Shown here: positions 24,627 through 33,029 of the stretch, one piece after another
Position numbering within the stretch: position 1 is the stretch's first letter
Layout: each line of letters starts with the position of its first letter
Origin: Aeromonas dhakensis
GTDB taxonomy: Bacteria > Pseudomonadota > Gammaproteobacteria > Enterobacterales > Aeromonadaceae
Reading direction: 5' to 3'
Length of the DNA stretch: 55,797 nt
NCBI RefSeq assembly: GCF_000820305.1
Contig: NZ_CDBH01000031.1
Span: 1-55,797, forward strand
Notes under the pieces: generated by a model
Databases searched by the model: none
Seen by the model: only the letters and a program-made list of their open reading frames with translations
Told to the model about the DNA's origin: nothing
Translations under genes and position numbers: made by a program

Positions 24627-24959
24627 TTAACGCTGTTTGCCGCTACCGATGCCGAACGGAATGCGGTAGTCGCTGCTCTGCTCACCCAGGCTCACGGTCA
24701 GGTTGCCCTGGGTGCGGCTCGGGATCTGCACCTGCTGGCTGCCCATCAGGTTGGCGTGCACGGAGGCAACCAGGTCGCCAGACTCGTCACGCACTTCCAG
24801 CATGGGGTTGCCCTTGCCTTCCACCGCGGCGGTGGCGTGCCAGTTTACAAACAGCACGCCCGGGGCGGCGTTGAGGTCAGCCGGGACGGAAGCCTGAGCA
24901 AAACCTGCGATCATCAGGCCTGCAACGGCCAGCATCTTGATTACGTTTTTCATGTTCAT
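24627..24959 (-). CDS. Small exported protein, paralogue of the one at 6371
   Basis: 110 residues: signal peptide (cleavage near FAQA) and an 85-residue mature domain about half identical by eye to the product of 6371-6697 (PAD, APGVLFVNWH, LEV, QQV, GSGKQR). A second ATG at 24953 is possible. It is the promoter-proximal gene of a likely operon with the pirin and DoxX genes and faces the LysR regulator at 25217. The 48-bp box of the other copy is not seen upstream, so the paralogues are probably regulated differently. Function unknown. Confidence 0.8.
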   Translation of the reverse strand: MNMKNVIKMLAVAGLMIAGFAQASVPADLNAAPGVLFVNWHATAAVEGKGNPMLEVRDESGDLVASVHANLMGSQQVQIPSRTQGNLTVSLGEQSSDYRIPFGIGSGKQR

Positions 24960-25216
24960 TCACTCTCTTGGTTTTATGTCATTGCCAAGGCCGCTGTGGC
25001 CAGAATCAATGCATCCATGCAAGAGGTCATTCAAATAGTGTGTTGTTCTTTCACCGAAGTCAGACGCCCTGATTGAGGGGGGCACAGTCTGGAACTACCC
25101 GTTTATTTGGCTGCTTGGCGCTCCTGCCTAAGCGTTGATTGAATATTAAAGACACTTGGCCTAACTTGTTAGCGAGATAAACTGGCAAACATGTTCAAAA
25201 AAATTGAAGGCAATTT

Positions 25217-26131
25217 ATGGCCAAGGAACTGAACAAGGAACGGGCGCTGACCCTGGAAGCCATCCGGGTGCTGGATGCCATCGACCGCCGCGGCAGCTTC
25301 GCGGCGGCAGCCGACGAACTGGGCAAGGTGCCCTCGGCGCTGAGCTACACGGTACAGAAGCTGGAAGACGAGCTGGACGCCATGCTGTTCGACCGCAGCG
25401 GCCACAGAACCAAGTTCACCCCGGCCGGCCGCATGCTGCTGGAGCGCGGCCGGATTCTGCTGGAGGCGGCCGAGCATCTGGTGGGCGAGACCCGGGCGCT
25501 GGCCCGCGGCTGGGAGACCGACATCACCATCGCCGTCGATGCGCTGGTGCCGCTGCAGGCGCTCTACCCGCTGGTGGAGCGGCTGGCCGAGCTGACCGAT
25601 ACCCGACTGCGGCTGCGGGCCGAAGTGCTGGCGGGCAGTTGGGAGTGTCTGGAGGATGGCCGGGCCGACCTGCTCATCTCCTCCCTCAATCCCGACATCA
25701 TGATGACCGGCATCAAGCACCAGCCGCTGCAGGAGGAGGTGATGCTCTACGTCGCCCACCCGGATCACCCCCTGCACCAGGAGCCCGAGCCCCTGGCAGA
25801 CGATACCCTGCGCCGCTACCGGGCCATCGCGGTGGCCGACACGGCGCTGCGCAAGCCGGTACTCACCTATCGTCTGCTCGACAAGCAGCCGCGGCTGACC
25901 GTCAGCACCATGGGCGAGAAGCGCGACGCCCTGCTGGCGGGGATCGGGGTTGGCACCATGCCGCTGAGCTGGATTGAAGAGGACATCCGGGCCGGACGGC
26001 TCAAGGTGATCGGCCCCGAGTATCGCCACCAGATCCAGGTGGTGCTGGCCTGGCGGCGCGACACCATGGGCAAGGCCAAGAGCTGGCTGATCCGGGAGAT
26101 ACCCAAGCTGTTTCCCTGCAAGGGGGAATAA
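25217..26131 (+). CDS. LysR-family regulator
   Basis: 304 residues with an N-terminal winged HTH (about 12-72; VLDAIDRRGSFAAAADELGK, VPSALSYTVQKLEDELDAML) and a C-terminal effector domain (ITIAVDALVPLQALYPLVER onward). Ribosome site GAAGG lies six bases before the ATG. It is transcribed away from the exported protein/pirin/DoxX operon across a 257-base gap. LysR regulators commonly control such a divergent pirin/DoxX operon, which is the most likely target here (inference). Confidence 0.88.
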   Translation: MAKELNKERALTLEAIRVLDAIDRRGSFAAAADELGKVPSALSYTVQKLEDELDAMLFDRSGHRTKFTPAGRMLLERGRILLEAAEHLVGETRALARGWETDITIAVDALVPLQALYPLVERLAELTDTRLRLRAEVLAGSWECLEDGRADLLISSLNPDIMMTGIKHQPLQEEVMLYVAHPDHPLHQEPEPLADDTLRRYRAIAVADTALRKPVLTYRLLDKQPRLTVSTMGEKRDALLAGIGVGTMPLSWIEEDIRAGRLKVIGPEYRHQIQVVLAWRRDTMGKAKSWLIREIPKLFPCKGE

Positions 26132-26576
26132 ATGTCTGCCGCGCGAGGGCGGCGGCGCAGGAAGTGCCGAAACTGAGCCCCTGTCTTGACGGCGGGCTCA
26201 GATTCTAGGAAAAGAAAAAAGCGGCCCTCTTGCGAGTTCCGCTCAATGCCAGGAAAGAATAAAAAACCTTGCGGTTTAAAAAACCCTTAAATTGGAAGCA
26301 AACAATCGATTTCTCAACCAGGAAGGTCTTGAATCCGATTCGTTTTGAATTATGCGCGATGTTTTATGCGCCACCAGCAAAATGTTGAACGGTTGAAGGA
26401 TATGCACCGCAGAGTATCACTATCTGCAACCTTCGAGCGCGACTGGTCTGGCCATTTCAATCGATTAGGTCGGGTTTGTTTCCTCTGGTTTTTTAAAGTG
26501 TCAGTATCTGAGCCCACAACGACAAAAGAACTCAATTTCTGACACAACATAAAAATGCAGATAAAGGAATAGTTGC
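26132..26576. other. 445-base stretch without a supported gene
   Basis: It holds a weak hairpin (CTGAGCCC at 26173-26180 with GGGCTCAG at 26194-26201), an AT-rich second half and the leader of the HTH gene. A 65-codon frame at 26345-26542 has no ribosome site and no recognisable protein features, so it is not called. Confidence 0.5.
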
Positions 26577-27341
26577 ATGACCTACAGCCAGACCCTGGCC
26601 AACAATATTCTCGACACCCTGAAGAAGACCCTGACCGACAAGGGGATCCGCTATCAGACCCTGGCAGAAGCCATGGGGGTCTCCATCGCCACCGTCAAGC
26701 GGATGATGAACAAGCCCTCCCTGCCGTTCGACACCCTGCTGGAGGTGTGCCACCTGGTGGGGCTGTCGTTCGAGGAGCTGCTGGACCGCACCCAGGACGC
26801 CCAGAGCCGGCGCGCCGTCTTCACCCAGGAGCAGGACGAGGCGTTCCACAGGGAGCCCGGCCTCTACGCTTTTCTCGCCAACATCTTCTGGCGCGACAAG
26901 ACCCTGATCGATCTCAAGCGGGAGTACGGCCTGACCGATGCCTCCTGCTACCTCTACCTGCGCAAGCTGGAGAAGCTCGGCATCCTGCAGCTCGGCATCG
27001 ACAACAGTTACCACTTCCTCATCAGCGAGCGGATCAGCTTCGAGCAGCACAGCCGCTTCGCCCGTCAGCAGGCGCGCCAGGCGATGTCGGTGCTGGGGGA
27101 CTATCTGGTGGAGAACATGCACAGGCCCAACAACTACATGGCGCTGTGTCAGCTCCATCTGGACGAGAGCGAGGCGATGGCGCTGATCGAGCGGATGAAG
27201 GAGTACTGGCACCAGGAGCTCAAGCTCAACCGCCCCGCCATCGGCCAGCGGGAGGGCAGCAAGACCTACACCATGTCGCTGCAACTGGCCGACTGCGGCT
27301 ATCAGAGCTTCGACGATCTGATCCCCAATATCGACAACTGA
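26577..27341 (+). CDS. Helix-turn-helix (XRE-type) transcriptional regulator
   Basis: 254 residues. Residues of about 10-65 form a Cro/XRE HTH (YQTLAEAMGVSIATVKRMMN, then SLPFDTLLEVCHLVGLSFEELL). The rest is a larger helical region with a winged-helix look (LIDLKREYGLTDASCYLYLRKLEKLGILQL) and no named domain I recognise. AAGGAA precedes the start. It appears monocistronic and convergent with the GntR-type gene. Target genes cannot be inferred. Confidence 0.8.
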   Translation: MTYSQTLANNILDTLKKTLTDKGIRYQTLAEAMGVSIATVKRMMNKPSLPFDTLLEVCHLVGLSFEELLDRTQDAQSRRAVFTQEQDEAFHREPGLYAFLANIFWRDKTLIDLKREYGLTDASCYLYLRKLEKLGILQLGIDNSYHFLISERISFEQHSRFARQQARQAMSVLGDYLVENMHRPNNYMALCQLHLDESEAMALIERMKEYWHQELKLNRPAIGQREGSKTYTMSLQLADCGYQSFDDLIPNIDN

Positions 27342-27380
27342 TCCCGGCGGATCCCGCGGGATCCGCTCCCCCTCCTTTCC

Positions 27381-28220
27381 TCACAGGCATGACCCGCCAG
27401 GACACGCTGGATCCACGAGCCGGGTTTGCTGCTGCTTGCCTGCGAGCGGCTGCAATGCTCGCGTATCGAAACAGATGCGGATCGCATCCGGTCGCCAGTG
27501 TTCAATATCGCAATCCACCAGCGCTCCCCGCTCGTCGTAGTTGACCCGCACCAGCCGCAGCACGGCGCTCCCCTCCGCCAGATTGAGGGCGCGAGCAATG
27601 GCGCCGCGCGCCGCCGAGGGGGTGATCTCGAGACTCGCCCCGCCCTGGCCTATGCCATAGCGCTCCCGATAGAGCTCGGTGAGGGAGCTGGCCAGCGGCG
27701 CGCTGGCGATGTCGGGAAACCGGCTGGCCAGTAGGTGGTGGCTGACGTGCAATACAGGACGACCGTCGATGAGGCGCAGGCGGCGGATTTCATAGAGCGG
27801 CGTAAAAGGCTCCAGCCCCATCCAGCGGCAGAGCTCGCTGCTGGCCAGCTCGCCGCCGTGGGCCAGCACCCGGGTCTCGGCGGTGCGCTGCTGCTCGCCG
27901 ATCCACTGGTGAAAGTGGGTGTGGATGGCGGGGTCGTAGGTGAGGCGGGGCGGTGCCACGAACCAGCCGCGCCGCTCAGCCCGGTAGATGAGGCCATCCG
28001 CCTCGAGACTGGAGAGCGCCTCCTTGATGGTGATGCGGGTGGTGGCGAAGCGCTCGCTCAGGGCCCGCTCGGCGGGCAGCTGCTGCCCCGCACCCAGCTG
28101 GCCGCTGCCGATATAGCGGCGCAGGGTCTGGCAAATCTGTTCACACTTGGAGGCACGGCCGTCGGCCACTGCCCGCTCGCTCAATCTCGGTTCGATCACG
28201 CTCATCTTCCTGTCGATCAT
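27381..28220 (-). CDS. GntR/HutC-family regulator with UTRA domain
   Basis: 279 residues: GntR winged HTH at about 25-90 (ICQTLRRYIGSGQLGAGQQL, ERFATTRITIKEALSSLEAD) and a UTRA ligand-binding domain (about 110-260; YEIRRLRLIDGRPVLHVSHH). It resembles PhnR/PhnF-type regulators of phosphonate uptake loci. It is divergent from the ABC-importer cluster at 28415, and each promoter carries a PhoB-type box, so it is probably induced by phosphate starvation and controls the importer in response to its substrate (inference). A second ATG lies at 28205. Confidence 0.85.
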   Translation of the reverse strand: MIDRKMSVIEPRLSERAVADGRASKCEQICQTLRRYIGSGQLGAGQQLPAERALSERFATTRITIKEALSSLEADGLIYRAERRGWFVAPPRLTYDPAIHTHFHQWIGEQQRTAETRVLAHGGELASSELCRWMGLEPFTPLYEIRRLRLIDGRPVLHVSHHLLASRFPDIASAPLASSLTELYRERYGIGQGGASLEITPSAARGAIARALNLAEGSAVLRLVRVNYDERGALVDCDIEHWRPDAIRICFDTRALQPLAGKQQQTRLVDPACPGGSCL

Positions 28221-28292
28221 CCTGGCTGCCGTGGCTGGTTCACCCCTCGCTGGAGTAGTCCAGCCTCACTCGGATTGAGAGTTGTAACCGTG

Positions 28293-28314
28293 CAGGATGA
28301 CAGCGCCATGACAG
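28293..28314 (-). promoter_or_regulatory. PhoB box facing the GntR/UTRA gene
   Basis: Read on the minus strand: CTGTCAT-GGCG-CTGTCAT-CCTG, two perfect CTGTCAT half-sites 11 bases apart, which is the PhoB consensus. The regulator start is about 73 bases downstream. Confidence 0.75.
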
Positions 28315-28319
28315 GGCGA

Positions 28320-28341
28320 TTGTCATCAAACTGCCATCAAA
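28320..28341 (+). promoter_or_regulatory. PhoB box facing the ABC importer operon
   Basis: TTGTCAT-CAAA-CTGCCAT-CAAA consists of two half-sites 11 bases apart, each followed by the A-rich tetranucleotide typical of Pho boxes. CATATT at 28357-28362 is a plausible -10. The operon starts at 28415. Confidence 0.75.
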
Positions 28342-28414
28342 GCGCCCCGCCACCGTCATATTTCCCCTCTAGCATCCCTCTCGAACCTTAACTGACCTAG
28401 TCCAGAGGGATGGA

Positions 28415-29464
28415 ATGATGAAAAGCGTGATCGCAAGTGCACTGGCCCTGGTGGCCATCAGTCAGCCACTGTTTGCCGCCGAGAACATCGCGGATCTCGA
28501 AAAGGCCGCCCGCGGTGAAGGCCAGCTCAGCAGCGTCGGCATGCCGGACAGCTGGGCCAACTGGAAGGATACCTGGCAGCAACTCGGCAGCATCTACGGC
28601 ATCAAGCATCAGGACACCGACATGAGCTCGGCCCAGGAGATCGCCAAGTTCGCCGCCGAGAAGGGCAACGCCACCGCCGACATCGGCGACGTGGGCGGCG
28701 CCTTCGGCCCGGTGGCGGTCAAGCAGGGAGTCACCCAGCCCTACAAGCCCTCCACCTGGGCCGACATTCCGAACTGGGCCAAGGATGCGGATGGTCACTG
28801 GATGCTGGCCTATACCGGCACCATCGCCTTCCTGATCAACAAGGATCTGGTCAAGGCGGCCCCCACCAGCTGGCAATCCCTGCTGGGCGGCGACTACAAG
28901 GTGACCCTGGGTGACGTGGGTGTCGCCTCCCAGGCCAACAACGGCGTGCTGGCGGCAGCCTATGCCACCGGCGGCAGCGAGAAGAACCTCAAGCCTGCGC
29001 TGGAGCTGTTCGGCAAGCTGGCCCAGCAGGGCCGTCTGTCGCTGAACGACCCCACCATCGCCAACATCGAGAAGGGCGAGGTGGAAGTGGGGGTGCTGTG
29101 GGACTTCAACGCGCTCAACTACCGCGACCAGATCGACCCCAAGAAGTTTGATGTGGTGATCCCGAGCGACGGTTCCGTCATCGCCGGCTACACCACCATC
29201 ATCAACAAGTGGGCCAAGAACCCCAATGCCGCCAAGCTGGCGCGGGAATACATCCTCTCCGACGCTGGCCAGATCAACCTGGCGCGCGGCTACGCCCGCC
29301 CCATCCGCAGCAACGTGACTCTGCCGGATGACGTCAAGGCCAAGCTGCTGCCGGCCGAGCAGTACGCCAATGCCAAGCCGGTCCAGGATCACGCCGCCTG
29401 GGAGCAGAGCTCCAAGGCCCTGCCGCGCCAGTGGCAGGAAACCGTCATGATCAACATGCAGTAA
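28415..29464 (+). CDS. Periplasmic solute-binding protein of a Pho-controlled ABC importer
   Basis: 349 residues with a signal peptide (cleavage near LFAAEN) and a family-1 type solute-binding fold (IADLEKAARGEGQLSSVGMP; WMLAYTGTIAFLINKDLVKA; TSWQSLLGGDYKVTLGDVG) similar to the AfuA/PotD group. AGAGGG precedes the tandem ATGs at 28415 and 28418. It heads a run of genes for a phosphodiesterase, two permeases and an ATPase, all on the same strand with overlaps or short gaps. The PhoB box in front points to a phosphorus-containing ligand such as a phosphonate, phosphoester or phosphodiester. It is not close to Salmonella PhnS as I recall that sequence, so 2-aminoethylphosphonate is not assumed. 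Confidence 0.88.
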   Translation: MMKSVIASALALVAISQPLFAAENIADLEKAARGEGQLSSVGMPDSWANWKDTWQQLGSIYGIKHQDTDMSSAQEIAKFAAEKGNATADIGDVGGAFGPVAVKQGVTQPYKPSTWADIPNWAKDADGHWMLAYTGTIAFLINKDLVKAAPTSWQSLLGGDYKVTLGDVGVASQANNGVLAAAYATGGSEKNLKPALELFGKLAQQGRLSLNDPTIANIEKGEVEVGVLWDFNALNYRDQIDPKKFDVVIPSDGSVIAGYTTIINKWAKNPNAAKLAREYILSDAGQINLARGYARPIRSNVTLPDDVKAKLLPAEQYANAKPVQDHAAWEQSSKALPRQWQETVMINMQ

Positions 29465-29474
29465 GGAGCGGCCA

Positions 29475-30308
29475 GTGCAACACAAGGTGATAGTGGTACT
29501 TGTGGATGGCCTCTCTGCCGAGGTAGCCCATTGCATGGGCTACCTCGCGGGCATGGTGGAGGCGGGACAGGGGTTGCAGGCCACCCTGAGCTGCGCCCTG
29601 CCCTCCCTCTCCCGGCCCCTCTACGAGTGCATCCTGACCGGAACAACGCCGGTGGAGAGCGGCATCACCCACAACGGGGTGAGCCGTCTCAGTCGGCAGG
29701 AGTCCATCTTCCATCTGGCCCGGGCGGGCGGCAAACGCACCGCGGCGGCGGCCTACCACTGGATAAGCGAGCTCTACAACCAGAGCCCCTGGCAAGCGGC
29801 GCGGGATCGCTTCACCCATGACGAGCGACTGCCCATCCAGCACGGCTGTTTCTACTGGGATGACGGCTACCCCGACAGCCACCTGTTGATGGATGGCGAG
29901 TGGCTGCGCAGCCAGTACGACCCCGATTTTCTCTTGATCCACCCGATGGGGGTGGATGACGCGGGCCACCAGTTCGGCCTCGACTCCCGTCAGTACCGCA
30001 ATCAGGCGCGCCGGATGGACAGCCTCTTGGCCGACCTGCTGCCCCAGTGGCTGGCGGAGGGGTATCAGGTGGTGATCACCTCGGATCACGGCATGAACAA
30101 CGATCTCAGCCACGGCGGCACCCTGACCGAAGAGCGCCGGGTACCGCTCTGGCTGTTTGGCGATGCGTTCGTGGCCCAGTGGCCGGCCGGTCCCGCCATG
30201 CAGCAGACCCAGCTCTGCGCCCTGATGGCCGACCTGCTGGGAGTTTCCCACGACAAGCCGGGCTGCCCGCCGCTGCTCAAGGCCGGCAACCTGCCGGAGG
30301 TACACTGA
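29475..30308 (+). CDS. Cytoplasmic alkaline-phosphatase-superfamily phosphodiesterase/hydrolase
   Basis: 277 residues of the nucleotide pyrophosphatase/phosphodiesterase branch. Metal-site motifs visible: VLVDGLSAE at the N-terminus, a candidate nucleophile in the Ser/Thr-rich ALPSLSRPLYE segment, MGVDDAGHQFG, TSDHGMNND and a further His in SHGGT. No signal peptide is present, unlike most secreted phosphatases, so it should act on the compound after import. It begins 11 bases after the binding-protein stop and overlaps the next permease start (TGATG). Candidate reactions are hydrolysis of a phosphodiester, phosphomonoester or phosphonate; the sequence does not choose between them. Confidence 0.82.
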   Translation: MQHKVIVVLVDGLSAEVAHCMGYLAGMVEAGQGLQATLSCALPSLSRPLYECILTGTTPVESGITHNGVSRLSRQESIFHLARAGGKRTAAAAYHWISELYNQSPWQAARDRFTHDERLPIQHGCFYWDDGYPDSHLLMDGEWLRSQYDPDFLLIHPMGVDDAGHQFGLDSRQYRNQARRMDSLLADLLPQWLAEGYQVVITSDHGMNNDLSHGGTLTEERRVPLWLFGDAFVAQWPAGPAMQQTQLCALMADLLGVSHDKPGCPPLLKAGNLPEVH

Positions 30309-31207
30309 TGATGCCCGCCACCACCGAGATCCTCGCGGATCAACCGACCGTCACCCGACGCCGGCTGCGTCGCCACTGGCTGCCCGCCCTGGTGCTGCTT
30401 CCCTTTATCCTCTTGATGATCCTGTTCCAGCTCGCCCCCATGGTGTGGGTGCTGGTGGGCAGTTTTCAGACCCCGGATGGCTGGGGCCTCGACTACTACC
30501 GGGAGATTTTGAGCTCCCCCTTCTACCTGCAATCGTTCGCCAACTCCTTGCGCATCGCCGGCATCGCCAGCCTGGCGGGGCTTGCCATCGGCACGCTCGG
30601 GGCGGCGGCGCTGCGCCACAGCGGTGAGCGGGTAAAACGGCTGCTGCTGGCCTTCGTCACCATGACCGGCAACTTCAGCGGGGTGCCGCTGGCCTTCGCC
30701 TTCATCATCATTCTCGGCATCAATGGCGCCGTGACCCTGTTGCTGAAATCCTGGGGCCTCATCGACGGCTTCAACCTCTACTCAGGCAGCGGCCTCATCC
30801 TCATCTACACCTACTTCCAGATCCCGCTCGCTTTGCTGCTGCTCTACCCGGCCTTCGATGCGTTGCAGGATGAGTGGCCCCAGGCCGCCGCCCTGCTGGG
30901 AGCGAGCAAGAGCCAATATGTCTGGCACGTGGCGCTGCCGGTGCTCACCCCCGCCCTGCTCGGCACCCTGATCATCTTGTTTGCCAACGCGGTGGGGGCC
31001 TATGCCTCCGCCTACGCCCTCACCACCGGCAACTTCAATCTGGTGACTATCCGGGTGGCGAGCCTGGTCTCCGGCGACATCTTCCTCGAGCCCAATATGG
31101 CGGCGGCGCTGGCGGTGATCCTGATGGTGCTGCTGGGGGTGGTGACGGCCGCCAACCAGTGGCTGCTGAAAAAGAGCTACGTGAACAAGGGGCAATCCCA
31201 TGCATGA
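30308..31207 (+). CDS. ABC importer permease 1
   Basis: 299-residue inner-membrane subunit with six predicted helices (LPALVLLPFILLMILFQLAP first) and the ATPase-contacting EAA loop (EWPQAAALLGASKSQYVWHV). Type-I importer fold of the PotB/PhnU kind. The ATG at 30308 overlaps the preceding stop in TGATG, and the next gene starts within its last eight bases. It should heterodimerise with the permease at 31200. Confidence 0.9.
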   Translation: MMPATTEILADQPTVTRRRLRRHWLPALVLLPFILLMILFQLAPMVWVLVGSFQTPDGWGLDYYREILSSPFYLQSFANSLRIAGIASLAGLAIGTLGAAALRHSGERVKRLLLAFVTMTGNFSGVPLAFAFIIILGINGAVTLLLKSWGLIDGFNLYSGSGLILIYTYFQIPLALLLLYPAFDALQDEWPQAAALLGASKSQYVWHVALPVLTPALLGTLIILFANAVGAYASAYALTTGNFNLVTIRVASLVSGDIFLEPNMAAALAVILMVLLGVVTAANQWLLKKSYVNKGQSHA

Positions 31208-31976
31208 TTTGAAACCTGGCTGGCCGCGCTGGGTGCTGGGGGCCCTGGTGGCCACCCTGCTGCTGCCGCTGCTGGCCACCTTTCTCTACTCCATCTCCAC
31301 TCGTTGGGGGGCCACCCTGCTGCCAGACGGCTTCACCCTCGACTGGTATCTCAAGCTCTGGGGCGACCCGCGCTTTCTGGCGGCGTTTGGCCGAAGCCTG
31401 CTGGTCTGCTTCGCCACCCTGCTGCTGGGAACCCTGGTACTGGTGCCCACCGTGCTGGTGGTGGCCTACTACTTCCCAAAGCTGGATCCCTGGATGAACC
31501 TGTTGATCCTGCTCCCCTTCGCGGTGCCGCCCGTGGTCTCCTCGGTAGGGCTGTTGCAGATCTACGCCGACGGTGCCCTGCCCATTATCGGCACGCCATG
31601 GATCCTGATCGGCACCTGGTTCACCGTGGTGCTCCCCTTCATGTACCGGGCGCTGGCCAACAGCCTGCAGGGGGTGCCGCTGAAAGATCTGATGGATGCC
31701 GCCCACCTGCTGGGGGCGAGCAGCCGGCGCGCCTTCCTGCTGGTGGTGATCCCCTGCCTGCGCAAGGGGCTGCTGGCGGCGCTGTTTCTGTCGCTCTCCT
31801 TCCTGCTCGGCGAGTTCGTGTTTGCCAACATGCTGGTGGGCACCCGCTACGAGACCCTGCAGGTCTATCTCTACAACATGCGTTCGACCTCGGGCCACTT
31901 CACCAGCGCACTGGTGATGAGCTACTTCCTGCTGACCCTGCTGCTCACCTGGGCGGCGAACAGATTTCATAGGTGA
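31200..31976 (+). CDS. ABC importer permease 2
   Basis: 258 residues, six membrane helices (VLGALVATLLLPLLATFLYS first) and an EAA loop (LMDAAHLLGASSRRAFLLVV), of the PotC/PhnV kind. Overlaps permease 1 by eight bases and lies six bases before the ATPase gene, so the three subunits are translated together. Confidence 0.9.
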   Translation: MHDLKPGWPRWVLGALVATLLLPLLATFLYSISTRWGATLLPDGFTLDWYLKLWGDPRFLAAFGRSLLVCFATLLLGTLVLVPTVLVVAYYFPKLDPWMNLLILLPFAVPPVVSSVGLLQIYADGALPIIGTPWILIGTWFTVVLPFMYRALANSLQGVPLKDLMDAAHLLGASSRRAFLLVVIPCLRKGLLAALFLSLSFLLGEFVFANMLVGTRYETLQVYLYNMRSTSGHFTSALVMSYFLLTLLLTWAANRFHR

Positions 31977-31982
31977 ATCAAG

Positions 31983-32990
31983 ATGTTCCATCTAGAAGTG
32001 AATCAACTGCACAAATCCTATGGCGACACCAGAGTGTTCGAGGGGATCGAATTCGGCATCCGCAAGGGGGAGCTGGTGACCCTGCTCGGTCCCTCCGGCT
32101 GCGGCAAGTCCACCCTGCTGCGGGCGCTGGCCGGGCTCACCCCGGTGGATGGCGGTCAGGTGCGGGTGGCCGGTGAGGACATTACCTGGCAGGAGCCCCA
32201 GAAGCGGGGCATCGGCATGGTGTTCCAGAGCTATGCCCTGTTCCCCAACATGACGGTGCGGGACAACGTCGCCTTCGGCCTCAAGATGAAGCCCCAGCCG
32301 GGGCGGGATCTGGCCGCCAGCGTGCAGGAGGCGCTGGCGCTGGTGGAGCTGACCGGCTTCGAGCGCCGCTATCCGGCCGAGCTCTCCGGTGGCCAGCGCC
32401 AGCGGGTGGCCTTGGCCCGGGCCCTGGTGGTGCAACCGCGGATCCTGCTGCTGGACGAGCCGCTCTCGGCCCTGGATGCCCGCATCCGCCGCAGCCTGCG
32501 CCAGCAGATCCGCGAGATCCAGCAGCGCCTCGAGCTCACCACCATCTTCGTCACCCACGATCAGGAGGAGGCGCTCACCATGTCGGACCGGATCTTCCTG
32601 ATGAACAAGGGGTCCATCGTCCAGAGCGGCACGCCGGAGGAGATCTACACCCGCCCCGCCGACGCCTTCGTGGCGGGCTTTATCGGCAACTACAACCTGC
32701 TCGATGGCGAGCAGGCCAAGGCCCTGTTCGGCCAGCACTGCCGTGGCAAGCTGGCGCTGCGACCTGAATCCCTCTCCCTGCTGCCGGCCGGCGTCCGCAG
32801 CGACGAGCCGCACCTGCCGGGGGTTATCAGCGGGCAGCAGCTGCTCGGCAACGTGATCCGCTATCAGGTGAGCTGCGCGGCGGGCCTGCTGACGGTGGAC
32901 TGCCTCAACCGCTCGGCCCGGGATCTGCTGCCGGTGGGCGGCGCCGTGACCCTGGCGGTGGCCCGGGATCAACTCTGTGAGGTAGCATGA
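31983..32990 (+). CDS. ABC importer ATP-binding protein
   Basis: 335 residues: Walker A (GPSGCGKST near 38), Q loop (MVFQSYALFPNMTV), signature (LSGGQRQRVALARA), Walker B (ILLLDEPLSALD), H loop (FVTHDQEEA) and a C-terminal TOBE-type domain from about 240. PotA/FbpC/PhnT class. All catalytic residues present. It drives the importer encoded by the preceding genes. Confidence 0.93.
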   Translation: MFHLEVNQLHKSYGDTRVFEGIEFGIRKGELVTLLGPSGCGKSTLLRALAGLTPVDGGQVRVAGEDITWQEPQKRGIGMVFQSYALFPNMTVRDNVAFGLKMKPQPGRDLAASVQEALALVELTGFERRYPAELSGGQRQRVALARALVVQPRILLLDEPLSALDARIRRSLRQQIREIQQRLELTTIFVTHDQEEALTMSDRIFLMNKGSIVQSGTPEEIYTRPADAFVAGFIGNYNLLDGEQAKALFGQHCRGKLALRPESLSLLPAGVRSDEPHLPGVISGQQLLGNVIRYQVSCAAGLLTVDCLNRSARDLLPVGGAVTLAVARDQLCEVA

Positions 32991-33029
32991 CGCCCCATTA
33001 CATTTCCATTTTCACTGCGAGGAGCACCC

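Noticed and set aside
26345..26542. 65-codon frame in the gap before the HTH regulator
   Set aside because: No ribosome site, no signal or domain, and unusual composition for a gene here.
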